Shown: positions 54,958-64,000 of the stretch, piece after piece
How the letters are laid out: each line of letters starts with the position of its first letter
Position numbering within the stretch: the first letter of the stretch is position 1
Source: Burkholderia sp. HI2500
GTDB lineage: Bacteria > Pseudomonadota > Gammaproteobacteria > Burkholderiales > Burkholderiaceae
Reading direction: 5' to 3'
Length of the DNA stretch: 64,000 nucleotides
NCBI RefSeq assembly: GCF_002223055.1
Contig: NZ_NKFL01000006.1
Span: 2,480,001 to 2,544,000 of the forward strand
Notes under the pieces: generated by a model
The model's database searches: none
What the model was told of the DNA's origin: nothing
The model's input: the letters and a program-made list of their open reading frames with translations, nothing else
Made by a program: the position numbers and the translations under genes

Positions 54958-57246
54958 TTACTCCTTTGATTCATTGAGCCCGGGCAATGTGCAGCGGAAA
55001 TCGCTGCCACTTGCATCCTTGAGGCTGCAGGTGTACCGATGCCCGCCCTGGTCGACCGTGATCTGCGACAGCAGCGTCTTGCTGACGATCGAGAACAGGC
55101 CGTTGCGATGCGCGACGTCCCCCGTCTCGACGATCTTGCCGCTGACAGGCTTGCCATCGGCATCCTTCAGGAAGCCGCTGTAGATCATGTTGATGTCGAC
55201 CTTCGCATTGGCCGCATACACCTGGCCCGGATGCGCGCGGACGATGTTGGCGGGCACTTCGATATTCATGTCGAGCTTGTCGTTGTTGCTGTACACGCGC
55301 GCGAATGCAACGTCGGAATACGTATTCAACGGCACCGCATAGGTGCTGCCGCCGCCCACCGGATTGCCTTCCACGTTGAAGCCGTAGTTCATTCCGTCGA
55401 GCTTCGGCGTGCGCAGCAACATCGCGCTGCCGCCATTGCTGTAGCGACCGAATGCGACGCCATCGCGGCTGGCCGCGACCATGCCGCGATAGTTGAAATC
55501 GACGTTGGAGGCATCGCCGTTGTAGCCGACGTTCAGCGACGCCTCGCCGCGTGTGCCCGAACGCGAGCCATATACGTTCACGCCGTAATCGGAATTGATG
55601 CGGTTGCCCGTGACCCCGAGCGTCGTCGTACCGAATCCGTCCTGGAAATCCTTCCGGTAGTCGCCGCTCAATTGCGTCTGGCCGCCGGAGCGCGCGGCGC
55701 TGAAGCTCGCCTGAACCTTATCGAGCTGCATGGTCATGTTGAAATACACGCCATATCCGTCGCTCGTGCGGCTGAAGCTGCCCTTCTGCACGCCGAGCGC
55801 GAACGTTGCCCACAAACCGTTCGGCCGATAGTTCCAGCGCACTTCCGCCTGGTGCGTCGCACCGAAACCCGACTGCTGGTAGTTGTAGCCGACGGTCGCC
55901 TTGCGCAGCGTGCGGCTGTACGACACGCTGGTGCTCGACGTGCCTGCATAGAACCGCGACACCTCGTTGTTCAGATAATGACTGGCCGAAAGGCTGCCGA
56001 GGGCTTCGCTCGATGCGGCCATGCTGACGTAGCCGCCCGCCTTGCGATCGCCCGCCAGCACGCCGAGCGTGGGGGTGATGTCGACGTCGCCAATCTGCGT
56101 CGGGCGCGTGACGTTCACTTCCGCCGCCCAGTCGCCACCGCGGCCGACGAGCGTCGACGCGTTCATGTAGAACTGGCGGAAGTTCCGGCTCATCGCGGCT
56201 TCCATCAGGAAGCCGCCGCGCTCGCTCATCTCCTTGCCGACTGTGAAATGCCACGCATTGCCGCTGGCGGCGCCGAAGTTGACGTTGTTGATCTCGCGGA
56301 TTTCCTGCGTGATCACGTTGCCGTTGCGGTCGACCAGGCGCACCTGCACCGGGTAATAGCCGCCGGGCAGATCCGCGAAGCTGATCTCGTTGCGGCCGAG
56401 CACGGCCGGGCGCTTCATGATCAGGCGGCCGTTCCGGTAAAACTCGTAGTTGCCTTCCGCCGTCGCATACAGCACCAGCGAACCCGCGCTGCGATCGACC
56501 TGCAGGTTGCTCTGGCTGCCGAATGTCACGAACTGGTCGAAACTCGGTGACAGCAGCGTGCTGACCGAACCGGACGCGTAGTCGATGCTGTTCTGCTTAC
56601 CAGCCCGCACGTAGGTTCGCGCGAAGTTCTTTTGCAGGTAATACGACGAGACGCCCTGCGAGCCGTAGCTCGAGCCGCGCGTTTCCGTGCGGTTCGCGTA
56701 CCAGCTGACGTAGCCGAAGCTGCGCGACGGCAGGCCGACCCAGGTCGCGCCATTCAGGTTGGCGGCACGATAACCGTCGGACGACGCGCGGAAGTCGGCC
56801 GACTGGTTGTTGACCAAGCCGAAGCTCGTTTGTGGTGCGAAGTAATCCTCGCGCGTATCGCGAATCGATATCGAGCGCTTGAGCTTGTCGATCGTGACGT
56901 AATAACCCTCAACCTCGATATCGCAGCCCTTGCTGCACCGCTTGTAGTCAACCTTGGAAATGACGTTGCGAATAATATCGACATCATCCGGCGAAACGCC
57001 GTTTGCCGCGTACTTTGCCGCGTCGAAATCGAGCGCTGCTTCCGTCGCCGAATAACGCACGAAACCCGGCAACGTCTTGCCGTTGAACGTCGCGACATAA
57101 TTCGCGCTATCGTCCATTTCAGCGGCGCTGAACCCCTCAGGCACGCCATACGACACCTTGACTTCGGCAAACGACTGCGACGAGATGAGCACGAATGCAC
57201 CGAGCCACAGCCTATTGAACGGAAACGGAGCTCGATAGGTCAACAC
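54958..57246 (-). CDS. Alternate (CS1-type) outer-membrane usher
   Basis: A 762-residue usher that assembles and threads the pilus through the outer membrane; shorter than FimD-type ushers, as expected for the CooC/CblC group. The signal peptide ends near SQSFA. N-terminal domain features include KVSYGVPEGFSAAEMDD and a Cys pair (RCSKGC); the barrel has FADLPGGYYPVQVRLVDRNG and many alternating-residue strands; the C-terminal domain has a second Cys pair (YTCSLKD and DFRCTLPG). It lies between the major pilin and the first chaperone. Confidence 0.94.
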   Translation of the reverse strand: MLTYRAPFPFNRLWLGAFVLISSQSFAEVKVSYGVPEGFSAAEMDDSANYVATFNGKTLPGFVRYSATEAALDFDAAKYAANGVSPDDVDIIRNVISKVDYKRCSKGCDIEVEGYYVTIDKLKRSISIRDTREDYFAPQTSFGLVNNQSADFRASSDGYRAANLNGATWVGLPSRSFGYVSWYANRTETRGSSYGSQGVSSYYLQKNFARTYVRAGKQNSIDYASGSVSTLLSPSFDQFVTFGSQSNLQVDRSAGSLVLYATAEGNYEFYRNGRLIMKRPAVLGRNEISFADLPGGYYPVQVRLVDRNGNVITQEIREINNVNFGAASGNAWHFTVGKEMSERGGFLMEAAMSRNFRQFYMNASTLVGRGGDWAAEVNVTRPTQIGDVDITPTLGVLAGDRKAGGYVSMAASSEALGSLSASHYLNNEVSRFYAGTSSTSVSYSRTLRKATVGYNYQQSGFGATHQAEVRWNYRPNGLWATFALGVQKGSFSRTSDGYGVYFNMTMQLDKVQASFSAARSGGQTQLSGDYRKDFQDGFGTTTLGVTGNRINSDYGVNVYGSRSGTRGEASLNVGYNGDASNVDFNYRGMVAASRDGVAFGRYSNGGSAMLLRTPKLDGMNYGFNVEGNPVGGGSTYAVPLNTYSDVAFARVYSNNDKLDMNIEVPANIVRAHPGQVYAANAKVDINMIYSGFLKDADGKPVSGKIVETGDVAHRNGLFSIVSKTLLSQITVDQGGHRYTCSLKDASGSDFRCTLPGLNESKE

Positions 57247-57366
57247 GCTATTCTCTTGGCAACAGGAACGAAATCGGAATCCAGAGTGGAAATGCCACCT
57301 GGGCGCAGAAACAAGGCGCGGGAGCGAAGCCCCCGAGGCGGGGCTTCGCGAGGGAACTACTGAGAG

Positions 57367-57915
57367 TTACTTCGTGGCCGGCGTATCACCACCGCCGGCT
57401 GCCGCGACCGGCTCGAACACCATCACGAGATCGCCGCTGTAGCTGCCGTTGGTGCTGTTCGAACCGACCATCTTCGGTGCGTCGACCTTGATGTTCACGT
57501 TGTGGATTTCGTCGAAGCCACCGTTGCCCGCGACCGTTTGCTTGATCGGCTGGACCGCGCCGAACTTGACTTCCTTTTCACCCGCGGCACTGCCGAGCGT
57601 GATCACCGGGCTCGTCATTTCGTAGTTGCCATTCGACAGCTTCAGCGGCTGTGCGAGCGAAATGTTGAAGTCGGAGTTCTTCGTGAACACGCGGATCGGC
57701 AGCGACTTCGAGAACTTCGTTTGCGTGTAGTCGGTGGGCTGCAGCTCTTCCGTGCTGTACCACGTCGAGCCGTCCGGCTTCGACACGAAGATGCCGTCGT
57801 TGATCTGCGCGGTCAGCGTGATCTTCTTCGACACCGATTCGGCTTGAGCCGTGTGCGCCATGCCGAACAGTGCCGTGGTGACGCCCATTGCCAGAACGAG
57901 TTTGCTGAGTTTCAT
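57367..57915 (-). CDS. Major pilin subunit, CS1 type
   Basis: A 182-residue major pilin. The signal peptide ends near AHTAQA, and the mature protein begins ESVSKKITLTAQINDGIFV. CS1-type strands are visible throughout (SDFNISLAQPLKLSNGNYEM; MVGSNSTNGSYSGDLVMVFE), with a short Gly-rich C-terminus. It is the first gene of the operon and so the most highly expressed. The upstream 480 bases, unusually A/T-rich, carry its promoter. Confidence 0.92.
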   Translation of the reverse strand: MKLSKLVLAMGVTTALFGMAHTAQAESVSKKITLTAQINDGIFVSKPDGSTWYSTEELQPTDYTQTKFSKSLPIRVFTKNSDFNISLAQPLKLSNGNYEMTSPVITLGSAAGEKEVKFGAVQPIKQTVAGNGGFDEIHNVNIKVDAPKMVGSNSTNGSYSGDLVMVFEPVAAAGGGDTPATK

Positions 57916-58395
57916 CGATGGATCTCAATTTAAAAGATTGATTTACAGAGATCGAATACCGACTAATTAATCAATCAGTATTCAAACGTGTGGAAGATCA
58001 ATTCCACTGACGTAATTTTCGATGAGCAGCTGCAAGTGGGCGATAGGACAACCTTTCACAACGACTTCAAAATACCTAGTACAAGTATGAAATTAAAATA
58101 TTTGTCGCGTTAATTCGTTGATTGTCAGGCCGTTTTAAAGATTTGTTCGTACCGGTCGTGCCACGGCGGGCGGCGGAACACCATCACGATGACCTGTCCG
58201 CTCATCGGACAGGCGCATCCGTCAATGCGCTGCGGGGCCACGCGATCGCGACCCATCCCCGTGCGGCGCGCTTGTTTTCTTTTAATGAAGTCGCCGCTAT
58301 CCGATTTTGCTGCGGGTCATTTCAATCCGCGCGTCGAACGGCATCATGGCGTGCTGTCCGACAGGTGGGCGATCCTTGACGATCGCCGCGGCAAT
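57916..58395. promoter_or_regulatory. A/T-rich regulatory region upstream of pilin
   Basis: No gene is supported. It separates the pilin (transcribed leftward) from the end of the hybrid kinase gene. Bases 57920-58130 are much A/T-richer than the surroundings. A 7-bp perfect inverted pair, attgatt (57937-57943) and aatcaat (57969-57975), has centres 32 bases apart (three helical turns), with another gttgatt near 58118. These are candidate regulator-binding sites. Confidence 0.5.
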
Positions 58396-61300
58396 TCAAT
58401 GGGCGATCCGCTCCAGTGCATGTTCGATCTCGCCCCTGAACGCGTCCCAGTGCGATTCGAACGCCGCCGCGCCGCCCGTATTCACGGTTGTTTCCATCTG
58501 TGCACATGCGTCGCGCGCGACACTGTCGCCGGCCAGCGCGAAACCGCCGCGCATCGAATGCAGTTCCACTGCAAGCGCATGCGCGTCGCCGTTCGACAGC
58601 GCCGCCTCGATCGTGCCCAGCGAGCGCAGCGTGGCTTCGCGCAGGGTGCGGCGAATTTCGCCGGTGACGACCGGCGCCTGCACACGCGTATCGGCCTGCG
58701 CGTGCGCCGCCGTCTCGCCGTGCCGCCCGTCATGCCGACGCAGCACCGCGTCGAGCACATCGATCGACAACGGCTTGAGCACCACCTCCGCCGCGCCCAC
58801 CTGCACGCAGCGGCGCCGGTCTTCATCGGTCGCATGCGCGGTCATCGCGATCACCGGGACCTTCTCACCCTGCTCGCGCAGGAAATTCGCCAGCGCAAAA
58901 CCGTCGAGCTGCGGCATGCTCAGATCGGTCAGCACGATATCGAACGGATGCACGAAATACGCGCGCATCGCTTCCATCCCGTTCTCGACGATCGTCGCGT
59001 CGTGGCCGAGCGCGTCGAGCTGATCCCGCAACAGCGCGCGGCTGGCCGGGTGATCCTCGGCCACCAGCACGCGCAGCGGTTCCACGTCATCGCGCTGGTC
59101 CGGCGTGCGCGCATCGTGCGCCGCATCCGGTTCGGGCTCGATGCTCCGCCAGCCGGCCGGTGCCTCGGGCAACGGCAGTGTTGCCGTGAACGTCGAACCC
59201 TCGCCCACCCGGCTCTCGACCGTCAGTTCGCCGTGCATCAATCGCGCAATACGGCGACACAGCGGCAACCCCAGCCCGGTGCCGCCGAATCGGCGATAGA
59301 TCGACGCATCGGCCTGCATGTAGACGTCGAACAGTGTCGGCAACGCGTCGTCGGGAATGCCGACGCCCGTATCGCGCACGGCGATTTCGACGTCGCGCAC
59401 GCCGGCGTCGCCGCACGCGAGTCGCGCATCGATCGCGATGCCGCCGTGCTCGGTGAACTTGATCGCATTGCCCACGAGGTTCGACACGAGCTGGCGCAAG
59501 CGCGTCGGATCGCCGATGTAGCCGTCGGCCAGGTCGGCCGCGACACCGCATTCGAGCGCCAGCCCCTTCGCTTCCGCGAGCGGCCGGAAGATCGCCGCGA
59601 CCTCCGTCAGCACGCGCCGCGGATCGAACGGGATCTGCTCCAGCGCCATCTGGTTCGATTCCGCCTTCGACAGGTCGAGCACGTCGTTGATCACGCGCAG
59701 CAGCGCATCCGACGACGACACGATCGTCTTCAGGCGGCGCCGCTCGACCTCAGGCAGTTGAACTCGCTCCATGAGCTCCAGGTTGCCGACGATCGCATTG
59801 AGCGGCGTGCGGATTTCGTGGCTCATCGTCGCGAGGAACGTCGATTTCGCCTTGTTCGCATCGTCCGCCGCGATGCGCGCTTCCCTCAACTTGTCCTCCG
59901 TCAGCTTGCGGGCCGTGACGTCGGTCAGCGTGCAAAGCAACACATCGACGCCGCGGAACTTGGTCCTGACGACGTGAACGGCAAGATAGACCGTCTCGCG
60001 TCCCGCCCGCTCGACGGCGAACTCGTGCTGCACGATGCGGCGCCGGTCGCCTGTGCCGTCGTCGCGCTCCCGATAAGCCTGCCAGATGCGCTTGCCGAGC
60101 GGCAGCCCCGTTGCGTCGCTGTCGTAGGCAAGCACGGCTTCGTTGCACACCACCGTATCGCCGTCGGCCACCGACAGCAGCAGCAGCCCGGCCGGCGCAT
60201 GGCGAATCAACGTCCGGTTGAACGCCTCGCTTTCGATCAGGCGGATCGCGCGCCGGTTCGCCGGAAGCAGGGCGCGACGGTCGAACAGGACGATCGTGAA
60301 CCAGAGCAGCGCAATGCCGAACAGCGCCGTGCCGAGCGTCACGCTCACGCCGACCCACGTCGCTTTCGCCACGCTGCGCCACGAGAAAGTCGTCATCAAG
60401 ACGAGACTCGAATCGGGCAGGCGGTCGCTGACGACGAACCGCGTGCCGACCCGGCGCACGGTCACGTGCTTGCCGAACGGATCGCGTGCGCCGGCCAGCG
60501 CGTGCCCGATCATCGCCGGATCGCGCAACCGCCCGAACACGATATTCCGGCTCGCATCGACGACAGCGACATCCTCGTCGTCCGAGTCCGGCGACATGAC
60601 GTCGCTGAGGTTGAACGTGCCGGCGAACACGAGCCAGCCGAATGGCCGCCCGGCTTCATCGTCGAGCCGCCGGGCGAACCGCACGAGCGTGCGCCCGGCG
60701 ATCGGATCGAAGCGGCGATCGAGCATGAACGTGACGTTCTCCATGTCGGGCTTCTGCTTCGCCGCACCGGTGGGCATCAGCCCGGCAATCAGCGCCGTCA
60801 CGTCCGTATCGGGTGGAAGCGCACGCGTGCGCGCAACGAGCCCTTCGCCCATCACGGCGAGGAACGGTGCGTCGAGTCCGATCAGATAGCCGCCGAAGGG
60901 TTCGGCACCGGCCGGCTGAGGCCGATATCGCGTATACGAACCGACCAGCCCGAGCACGGTGCCGAGATACCGCGTATAAGATTCGGCGGAATGGCCCGCC
61001 CCGATCCCGGCCAGCAAAAAGATCGGCTGCCCTCCGCCCCCGGTCCGCACGGGCAGCCGGCCCTGCTCCGCTGAAAATGAGTGGAACGCGTCCGGCGACG
61101 GTTGCACGTCCCGGTTCCAGACCTGTTCCACCCGGTTCCCGAGGTCCAGTAGCAACCGGTCCGTGGTCCGCTGCGTCGCGTAAAACACGGTTTCGCGCTG
61201 CAGAAACGTCGAACGCGCGCGCGAGTAATAGTCCTGCACGTCGAGCCGCACGACAAGCGCCGCACAGACGAGCATGAACAGCGTGACCGCCGTGCCGCCG

Positions 61301-61410
61301 CCGTACAGCAGGAACTGCTGTTGACGCCGGACCCGGTGCGGATCGAACGCCTTGTTGCCGGTCACGGCCGTGGCCGCGTGCGACGCGAGTCTTTTCAGTT
61401 TTGCGGGCAT
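58396..61410 (-). CDS. BvgS-like hybrid sensor kinase (HK-REC-HPt)
   Basis: A 1,004-residue tripartite sensor kinase. A transmembrane helix near residue 34-55 and another near 348-373 enclose a periplasmic sensor of about 290 residues; a PAS-like domain follows (about 395-500). Then come HisKA with His531 (SHEIRTP), the ATPase with G boxes (DTGVGIP; RRFGGTGLGLPLCRR), a receiver with Asp829 (VLTDLSMPQLDG) and a C-terminal HPt with His951 (VELHSMRG). It lies 137 bases after a response regulator gene and before the pilus operon, and probably regulates it. Confidence 0.93.
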   Translation of the reverse strand: MPAKLKRLASHAATAVTGNKAFDPHRVRRQQQFLLYGGGTAVTLFMLVCAALVVRLDVQDYYSRARSTFLQRETVFYATQRTTDRLLLDLGNRVEQVWNRDVQPSPDAFHSFSAEQGRLPVRTGGGGQPIFLLAGIGAGHSAESYTRYLGTVLGLVGSYTRYRPQPAGAEPFGGYLIGLDAPFLAVMGEGLVARTRALPPDTDVTALIAGLMPTGAAKQKPDMENVTFMLDRRFDPIAGRTLVRFARRLDDEAGRPFGWLVFAGTFNLSDVMSPDSDDEDVAVVDASRNIVFGRLRDPAMIGHALAGARDPFGKHVTVRRVGTRFVVSDRLPDSSLVLMTTFSWRSVAKATWVGVSVTLGTALFGIALLWFTIVLFDRRALLPANRRAIRLIESEAFNRTLIRHAPAGLLLLSVADGDTVVCNEAVLAYDSDATGLPLGKRIWQAYRERDDGTGDRRRIVQHEFAVERAGRETVYLAVHVVRTKFRGVDVLLCTLTDVTARKLTEDKLREARIAADDANKAKSTFLATMSHEIRTPLNAIVGNLELMERVQLPEVERRRLKTIVSSSDALLRVINDVLDLSKAESNQMALEQIPFDPRRVLTEVAAIFRPLAEAKGLALECGVAADLADGYIGDPTRLRQLVSNLVGNAIKFTEHGGIAIDARLACGDAGVRDVEIAVRDTGVGIPDDALPTLFDVYMQADASIYRRFGGTGLGLPLCRRIARLMHGELTVESRVGEGSTFTATLPLPEAPAGWRSIEPEPDAAHDARTPDQRDDVEPLRVLVAEDHPASRALLRDQLDALGHDATIVENGMEAMRAYFVHPFDIVLTDLSMPQLDGFALANFLREQGEKVPVIAMTAHATDEDRRRCVQVGAAEVVLKPLSIDVLDAVLRRHDGRHGETAAHAQADTRVQAPVVTGEIRRTLREATLRSLGTIEAALSNGDAHALAVELHSMRGGFALAGDSVARDACAQMETTVNTGGAAAFESHWDAFRGEIEHALERIAH

Positions 61411-61546
61411 GGATCGTTATCGGCGGCGCCGGACGGAAAGGTCACATTCGGTGCGCATGGCGTCCGGCTTGCCGCCCGGCCGGACTGTCCGCCGTCGTGC
61501 GGTGCGGCTTCCGATGCATCCGGCATGACGATGCGCGGCGTACTGG
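61411..61546. other. Short gap between regulator and kinase
   Basis: A 136-base gap with no gene or terminator seen. Both neighbours are on the minus strand and are probably co-transcribed. Confidence 0.5.
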
Positions 61547-62221
61547 CTATTCGCCGGCGGCCGGGCCATCGGGCGCCGCCACGTCGGCCAGATTGCCGTC
61601 GCTCGCATAGCGGATCAGGTCGGCGTCGCGCGCGATGCCAAGCTTCTTCATCGCGCTCGTTTTCTGCGAACTGATCGTCTGCTTGCTGCGATGGAGCTGC
61701 GTGGCAATCTCGCCGACCGTATAGCCGGCGCCGAACAGCCGCACCACCTCGATCTCGCGGATCGTCAGCGGGCGGCTCGTATCCGACGTGCCCGCCGACT
61801 CCAGCAGTTGCTTGATATGCGGCGACAGGTAATTGGCGCCGACGTATGCCGCGTGCACCGCGCCGACGAGGTGGGAAATCGCATCCGACTTGCTCAGGAT
61901 GCAACCGACGCCCTGCTTGCGGATCGCATGCAGCACGCTGGGGTTGTCGATCATCGTGATCGTCACGAGCTTCAGCGCCGGGTAGCGACGCTGCAGGAAC
62001 GACAGCAGCACGAGCCCGTCGCCGAACTTGCCGCCGGGCATGACGTAGTCGACCACCAGCACGTCGCTCGGTTTCTCGTCGAGCGCCGCCACGAGATCGG
62101 TCGAATTGGACACGGAACCGACGAGCCGGATCGTGCTGCTGTCGGCAAGCGCCTGCGACATCCCGATCGCGGCTGATGGGTGGTCGTCCGCCACCATCAC
62201 ACGCACAAAGAATTCATCCAT
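61547..62221 (-). CDS. NarL/FixJ-family response regulator
   Basis: A 224-residue DNA-binding response regulator. The receiver holds Asp12/Asp13, the phospho-acceptor Asp58 (VLVVDYVMP) and Lys111 (LSKSDAI); the LuxR-type HTH is residues 151-215 (LTIREIEVVRLFGAGYTVG; RSKQTISSQKTSAMKKLGI). The layout resembles BvgA and RcsB. ATG 62221 is chosen by family start. It is flanked by two hybrid kinases and likely controls the pilus operon, by analogy with CblR. Confidence 0.92.
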   Translation of the reverse strand: MDEFFVRVMVADDHPSAAIGMSQALADSSTIRLVGSVSNSTDLVAALDEKPSDVLVVDYVMPGGKFGDGLVLLSFLQRRYPALKLVTITMIDNPSVLHAIRKQGVGCILSKSDAISHLVGAVHAAYVGANYLSPHIKQLLESAGTSDTSRPLTIREIEVVRLFGAGYTVGEIATQLHRSKQTISSQKTSAMKKLGIARDADLIRYASDGNLADVAAPDGPAAGE

Positions 62222-62686
62222 CGTCCCATTTCTCCCCGAGGCTTTTGATCGCGCACTCACCGACAGCCGCAGGATGCGGGCGGGCAACCGTTCCGGTTCC
62301 GTTCCATCCAACCGACGGGCCGTCGATTCGACCCGCCGCATTCGACACATCGGAGAATGCAAGCGCGACTCGATTTTAAGATAAAACGTGGGCAAGACCG
62401 TAAGCATCGGCCGACAGGCTGATGCAGACGGTAAATCGCGTCGCCGTGCGACATGCCCTGCACGGGCACGACAGCCGCGCGCGCGCAGGCTGTTGCCGAT
62501 CGGCATGCCCTTCCGGGCCGGCACTACGCATGTGTACGAGACACGCGCCGACGCATGCAGTGGCTTCCCGGGCCGGAACGCAGCGCCGGGCTCGCCCTGT
62601 CCCGTCCCGATCCCTGTCCCATTGCAACCACTCGCGCAGCAGCGAGCCGGCCGCGCATCGAGCGCTTGCCGGCATCCGAATCGCCG
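62222..62686. other. Gap between small ORF and response regulator
   Basis: No convincing gene in this 465-base stretch. An A/T-rich patch near 62372-62390 may hold the promoter for the response regulator; no clear -35/-10 pair was identified. A GC-rich inverted region lies near 62460-62500. Confidence 0.4.
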
Positions 62687-62881
62687 TTAGGGTCGGTGGA
62701 CACCTTCGCCCGATTCGCCCCGTTCCTCGATCGTCTGCTTCCATTCGGTGATCGCGCGCCGCTTCTGCATCGGCGACATGATCAGGAATTCGTTCATCCT
62801 GCCGAGAAAATCCCGTCTGGATTTCTCGGGAAGCGTGGCGAAATCGAGCAACATCACGAAGACTTTCACCATGTAGCGCAC
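62687..62881 (-). CDS. Small conserved-looking protein between kinase and regulator
   Basis: A 64-residue ORF starting at GTG 62881 (or ATG 62872), with gaggggaag before the GTG start. It has no signal peptide and reads as one compact helical protein (DFATLPEKSRRDFLGRMNEF; SPMQKRRAITEWKQTIEE). It lies between the partial hybrid kinase and the response regulator on the same strand, about 110 bases after the kinase stop. No family is recognised; it may be part of this signalling unit. Confidence 0.5.
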   Translation of the reverse strand: MRYMVKVFVMLLDFATLPEKSRRDFLGRMNEFLIMSPMQKRRAITEWKQTIEERGESGEGVHRP

Positions 62882-62990
62882 GGTCTTCCCCTCTTCTCAC
62901 CTGATTGATCTACGCCGCCGTAGCCCGTGCGACGCGCTGCCTTCCATCCTTCGGACCTCGTCGGGCCCGCCCACGACAATCGACACGCGT

Positions 62991-64000
62991 TCATGCCGTG
63001 CCACCGTGTGCGAAGTGCGCAACGTCCTGTTCTTGTGTCCCGACTCCCCGCTCCGGCGCACCGCGCCGTCGAGCGATGCCTGCCAACGCGCCGCGCAGGT
63101 GCGCGAGCGTCACCGGTTTCGTCAGCACGCAGTCGATGCCCGCGTCCGCATACTGCCGCCGGTCGGCGGGCGCGACATGCGACGTCACGACCACCACGTC
63201 ACCGCCCATGCCGAGATCGCGCACGGCGTTCGCCAGCGCGCAGACCGACATGTCCGGCAGGCCGGCGTCCACCAGCAGCATGTGCCACGCTCCGGTGGCC
63301 AGCAGGTCGAGCGCCGCTTCGGCCGACCCGGCCGTCTGCACCTCGCAGCCCAGCACGTCAAACTGCTCACGCAACAGGGTGCTGGTGACGGAATCGATGC
63401 CGGCGAGCACCACACGCCATGCGCCCGGACGAGCGGCTTCCACGTGCGTGAGCGCCGGCCGTTGCGCGGCAAGGCCGCCGGTGTCGGTCATCGCTTGCCC
63501 GAGCGCGGCCTTGAAGCCACTCAGCGCATAACTCGACACGCGTATCGTCCTGCCCGCCCGATAGGCTCGCAGCGGGCCGTCCGGCGTGGCGAGCACGACC
63601 GGGCACGCGCCGCCCAGGCCGTCGAGCTCCACGCGCGACCAGGCGTCCGAATCGCCGAACAGGACGATCGCGGCAGCCCGCGCACGACGGTCAGCCGGGA
63701 TCAGTGCCGGGCGCTCGTAACCGTGGACGTCGAAGCCCCATGCGCGCAGATGCGGCAACGCGAAGCGCTGCCATTCCGTGCGCCCGACGACGATCACCGG
63801 CGCGCGCACGCCGCGCGCGGAATGCGCGTCGAGCGGCACGACCGCCTCCCCGAGCGGCACCGTCAACGTGAAGCGGCTGCCGGTGCCCGGCACGCTCGCC
63901 ACGTCGATCCGTCCGCCCATCGCGACCGCGAGGCGATCGCACAGCGCAAGCCCCAGCCCGGTGCCGCCATAGCGGCGCGTGATCGACGCATCGACCTGCG
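62991..64000 (-). CDS. Hybrid sensor kinase, 3' part (C-terminal portion of gene)
   Basis: The gene begins beyond the right edge of the window; the visible part is about 336 residues. It starts inside the kinase ATPase domain ([20 protein letters not shown], the G2 box), then a pseudo-receiver-like linker of about 120 residues, and then a receiver with the phospho-Asp in [12 protein letters not shown] and Lys in VLTKPVTL. No HPt follows, unlike the neighbouring kinase. It is the first of three co-directional signalling genes and is probably one of two sensors feeding the pilus regulator. Confidence 0.87.
   Translation of the reverse strand, partial: QVDASITRRYGGTGLGLALCDRLAVAMGGRIDVASVPGTGSRFTLTVPLGEAVVPLDAHSARGVRAPVIVVGRTEWQRFALPHLRAWGFDVHGYERPALIPADRRARAAAIVLFGDSDAWSRVELDGLGGACPVVLATPDGPLRAYRAGRTIRVSSYALSGFKAALGQAMTDTGGLAAQRPALTHVEAARPGAWRVVLAGIDSVTSTLLREQFDVLGCEVQTAGSAEAALDLLATGAWHMLLVDAGLPDMSVCALANAVRDLGMGGDVVVVTSHVAPADRRQYADAGIDCVLTKPVTLAHLRGALAGIARRRGAPERGVGTQEQDVAHFAHGGTA

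Overview
The window is high-GC (roughly two-thirds G+C) Gram-negative DNA with the gene repertoire of a Burkholderia, most likely the B. cepacia complex. It carries an OXA-57-like class D beta-lactamase, an acdR-acdS (ACC deaminase) pair, a Burkholderia-type trimeric porin, several LysR regulators, an exopolysaccharide cluster with a tyrosine autokinase, and a CS1/cable-type pilus cluster with hybrid kinases. The accessory mix suggests a secondary chromosome; that placement is inference. No rRNA, tRNA, CRISPR array or insertion sequence was seen.

Layout. 0.2-2.1 kb: three small genes of unknown function on the plus strand, ending at a perfect 12-bp inverted repeat. 2.2-4.3 kb: two divergent LysR regulators of the GcvA type. 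4.6-10.4 kb: a catabolic operon (aldehyde dehydrogenase, MFS transporter, enolase-superfamily dehydratase, GMC oxidoreductase), probably for a sugar acid or related polyol. 10.5-12.4 kb: a methyltransferase and a metallo-beta-lactamase-fold hydrolase. 12.6-15.5 kb: a glycine betaine/choline-type ABC transporter on the minus strand, facing a porin gene across a 570-bp palindrome-rich promoter region. 17.5-19.5 kb: an OXA beta-lactamase translationally coupled to a membrane acyltransferase. 19.6-23.2 kb: two tandem alkaline phosphatases plus a His/Asp-rich exported protein. 23.4-26.7 kb: a phospholipid-methyltransferase-like gene behind a 29-codon leader, an aldo/keto reductase with a divergent LysR, and a GNAT acetyltransferase. 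26.8-30.5 kb: poxB, acdR and acdS.

The second half looks like a surface/biofilm block. 31.1-42.4 kb encodes a Wzx/Wzy-type exopolysaccharide system in one tightly overlapping operon: priming sugar transferase, outer-membrane export lipoprotein, low-molecular-weight tyrosine phosphatase, tyrosine autokinase, glycosyltransferase, pyruvyltransferase, flippase, polymerase candidate and acyltransferase. 42.6-51.4 kb is a two-partner secretion locus: one TpsB transporter followed by two complete GLUG-repeat TpsA adhesins and a truncated third copy. 51.4-57.9 kb (minus strand) is an alternate (CS1-type) chaperone-usher pilus operon with a major pilin, usher, three chaperones, tip adhesin and minor pilin. 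58.4-64.0 kb (minus strand) holds a BvgS-like hybrid kinase with its own HPt domain, a NarL-type response regulator, a 64-codon ORF and the 3' part of a second hybrid kinase. By analogy with CblS/CblT/CblR of cable pili, this set probably controls the pilus operon.

The most interesting structures are the tandem TpsA expansion next to an exopolysaccharide operon, the three-chaperone pilus operon with its two-kinase relay, and the beta-lactamase coupled to an acyltransferase. All functions are inferred by reading protein motifs; no database search was run.
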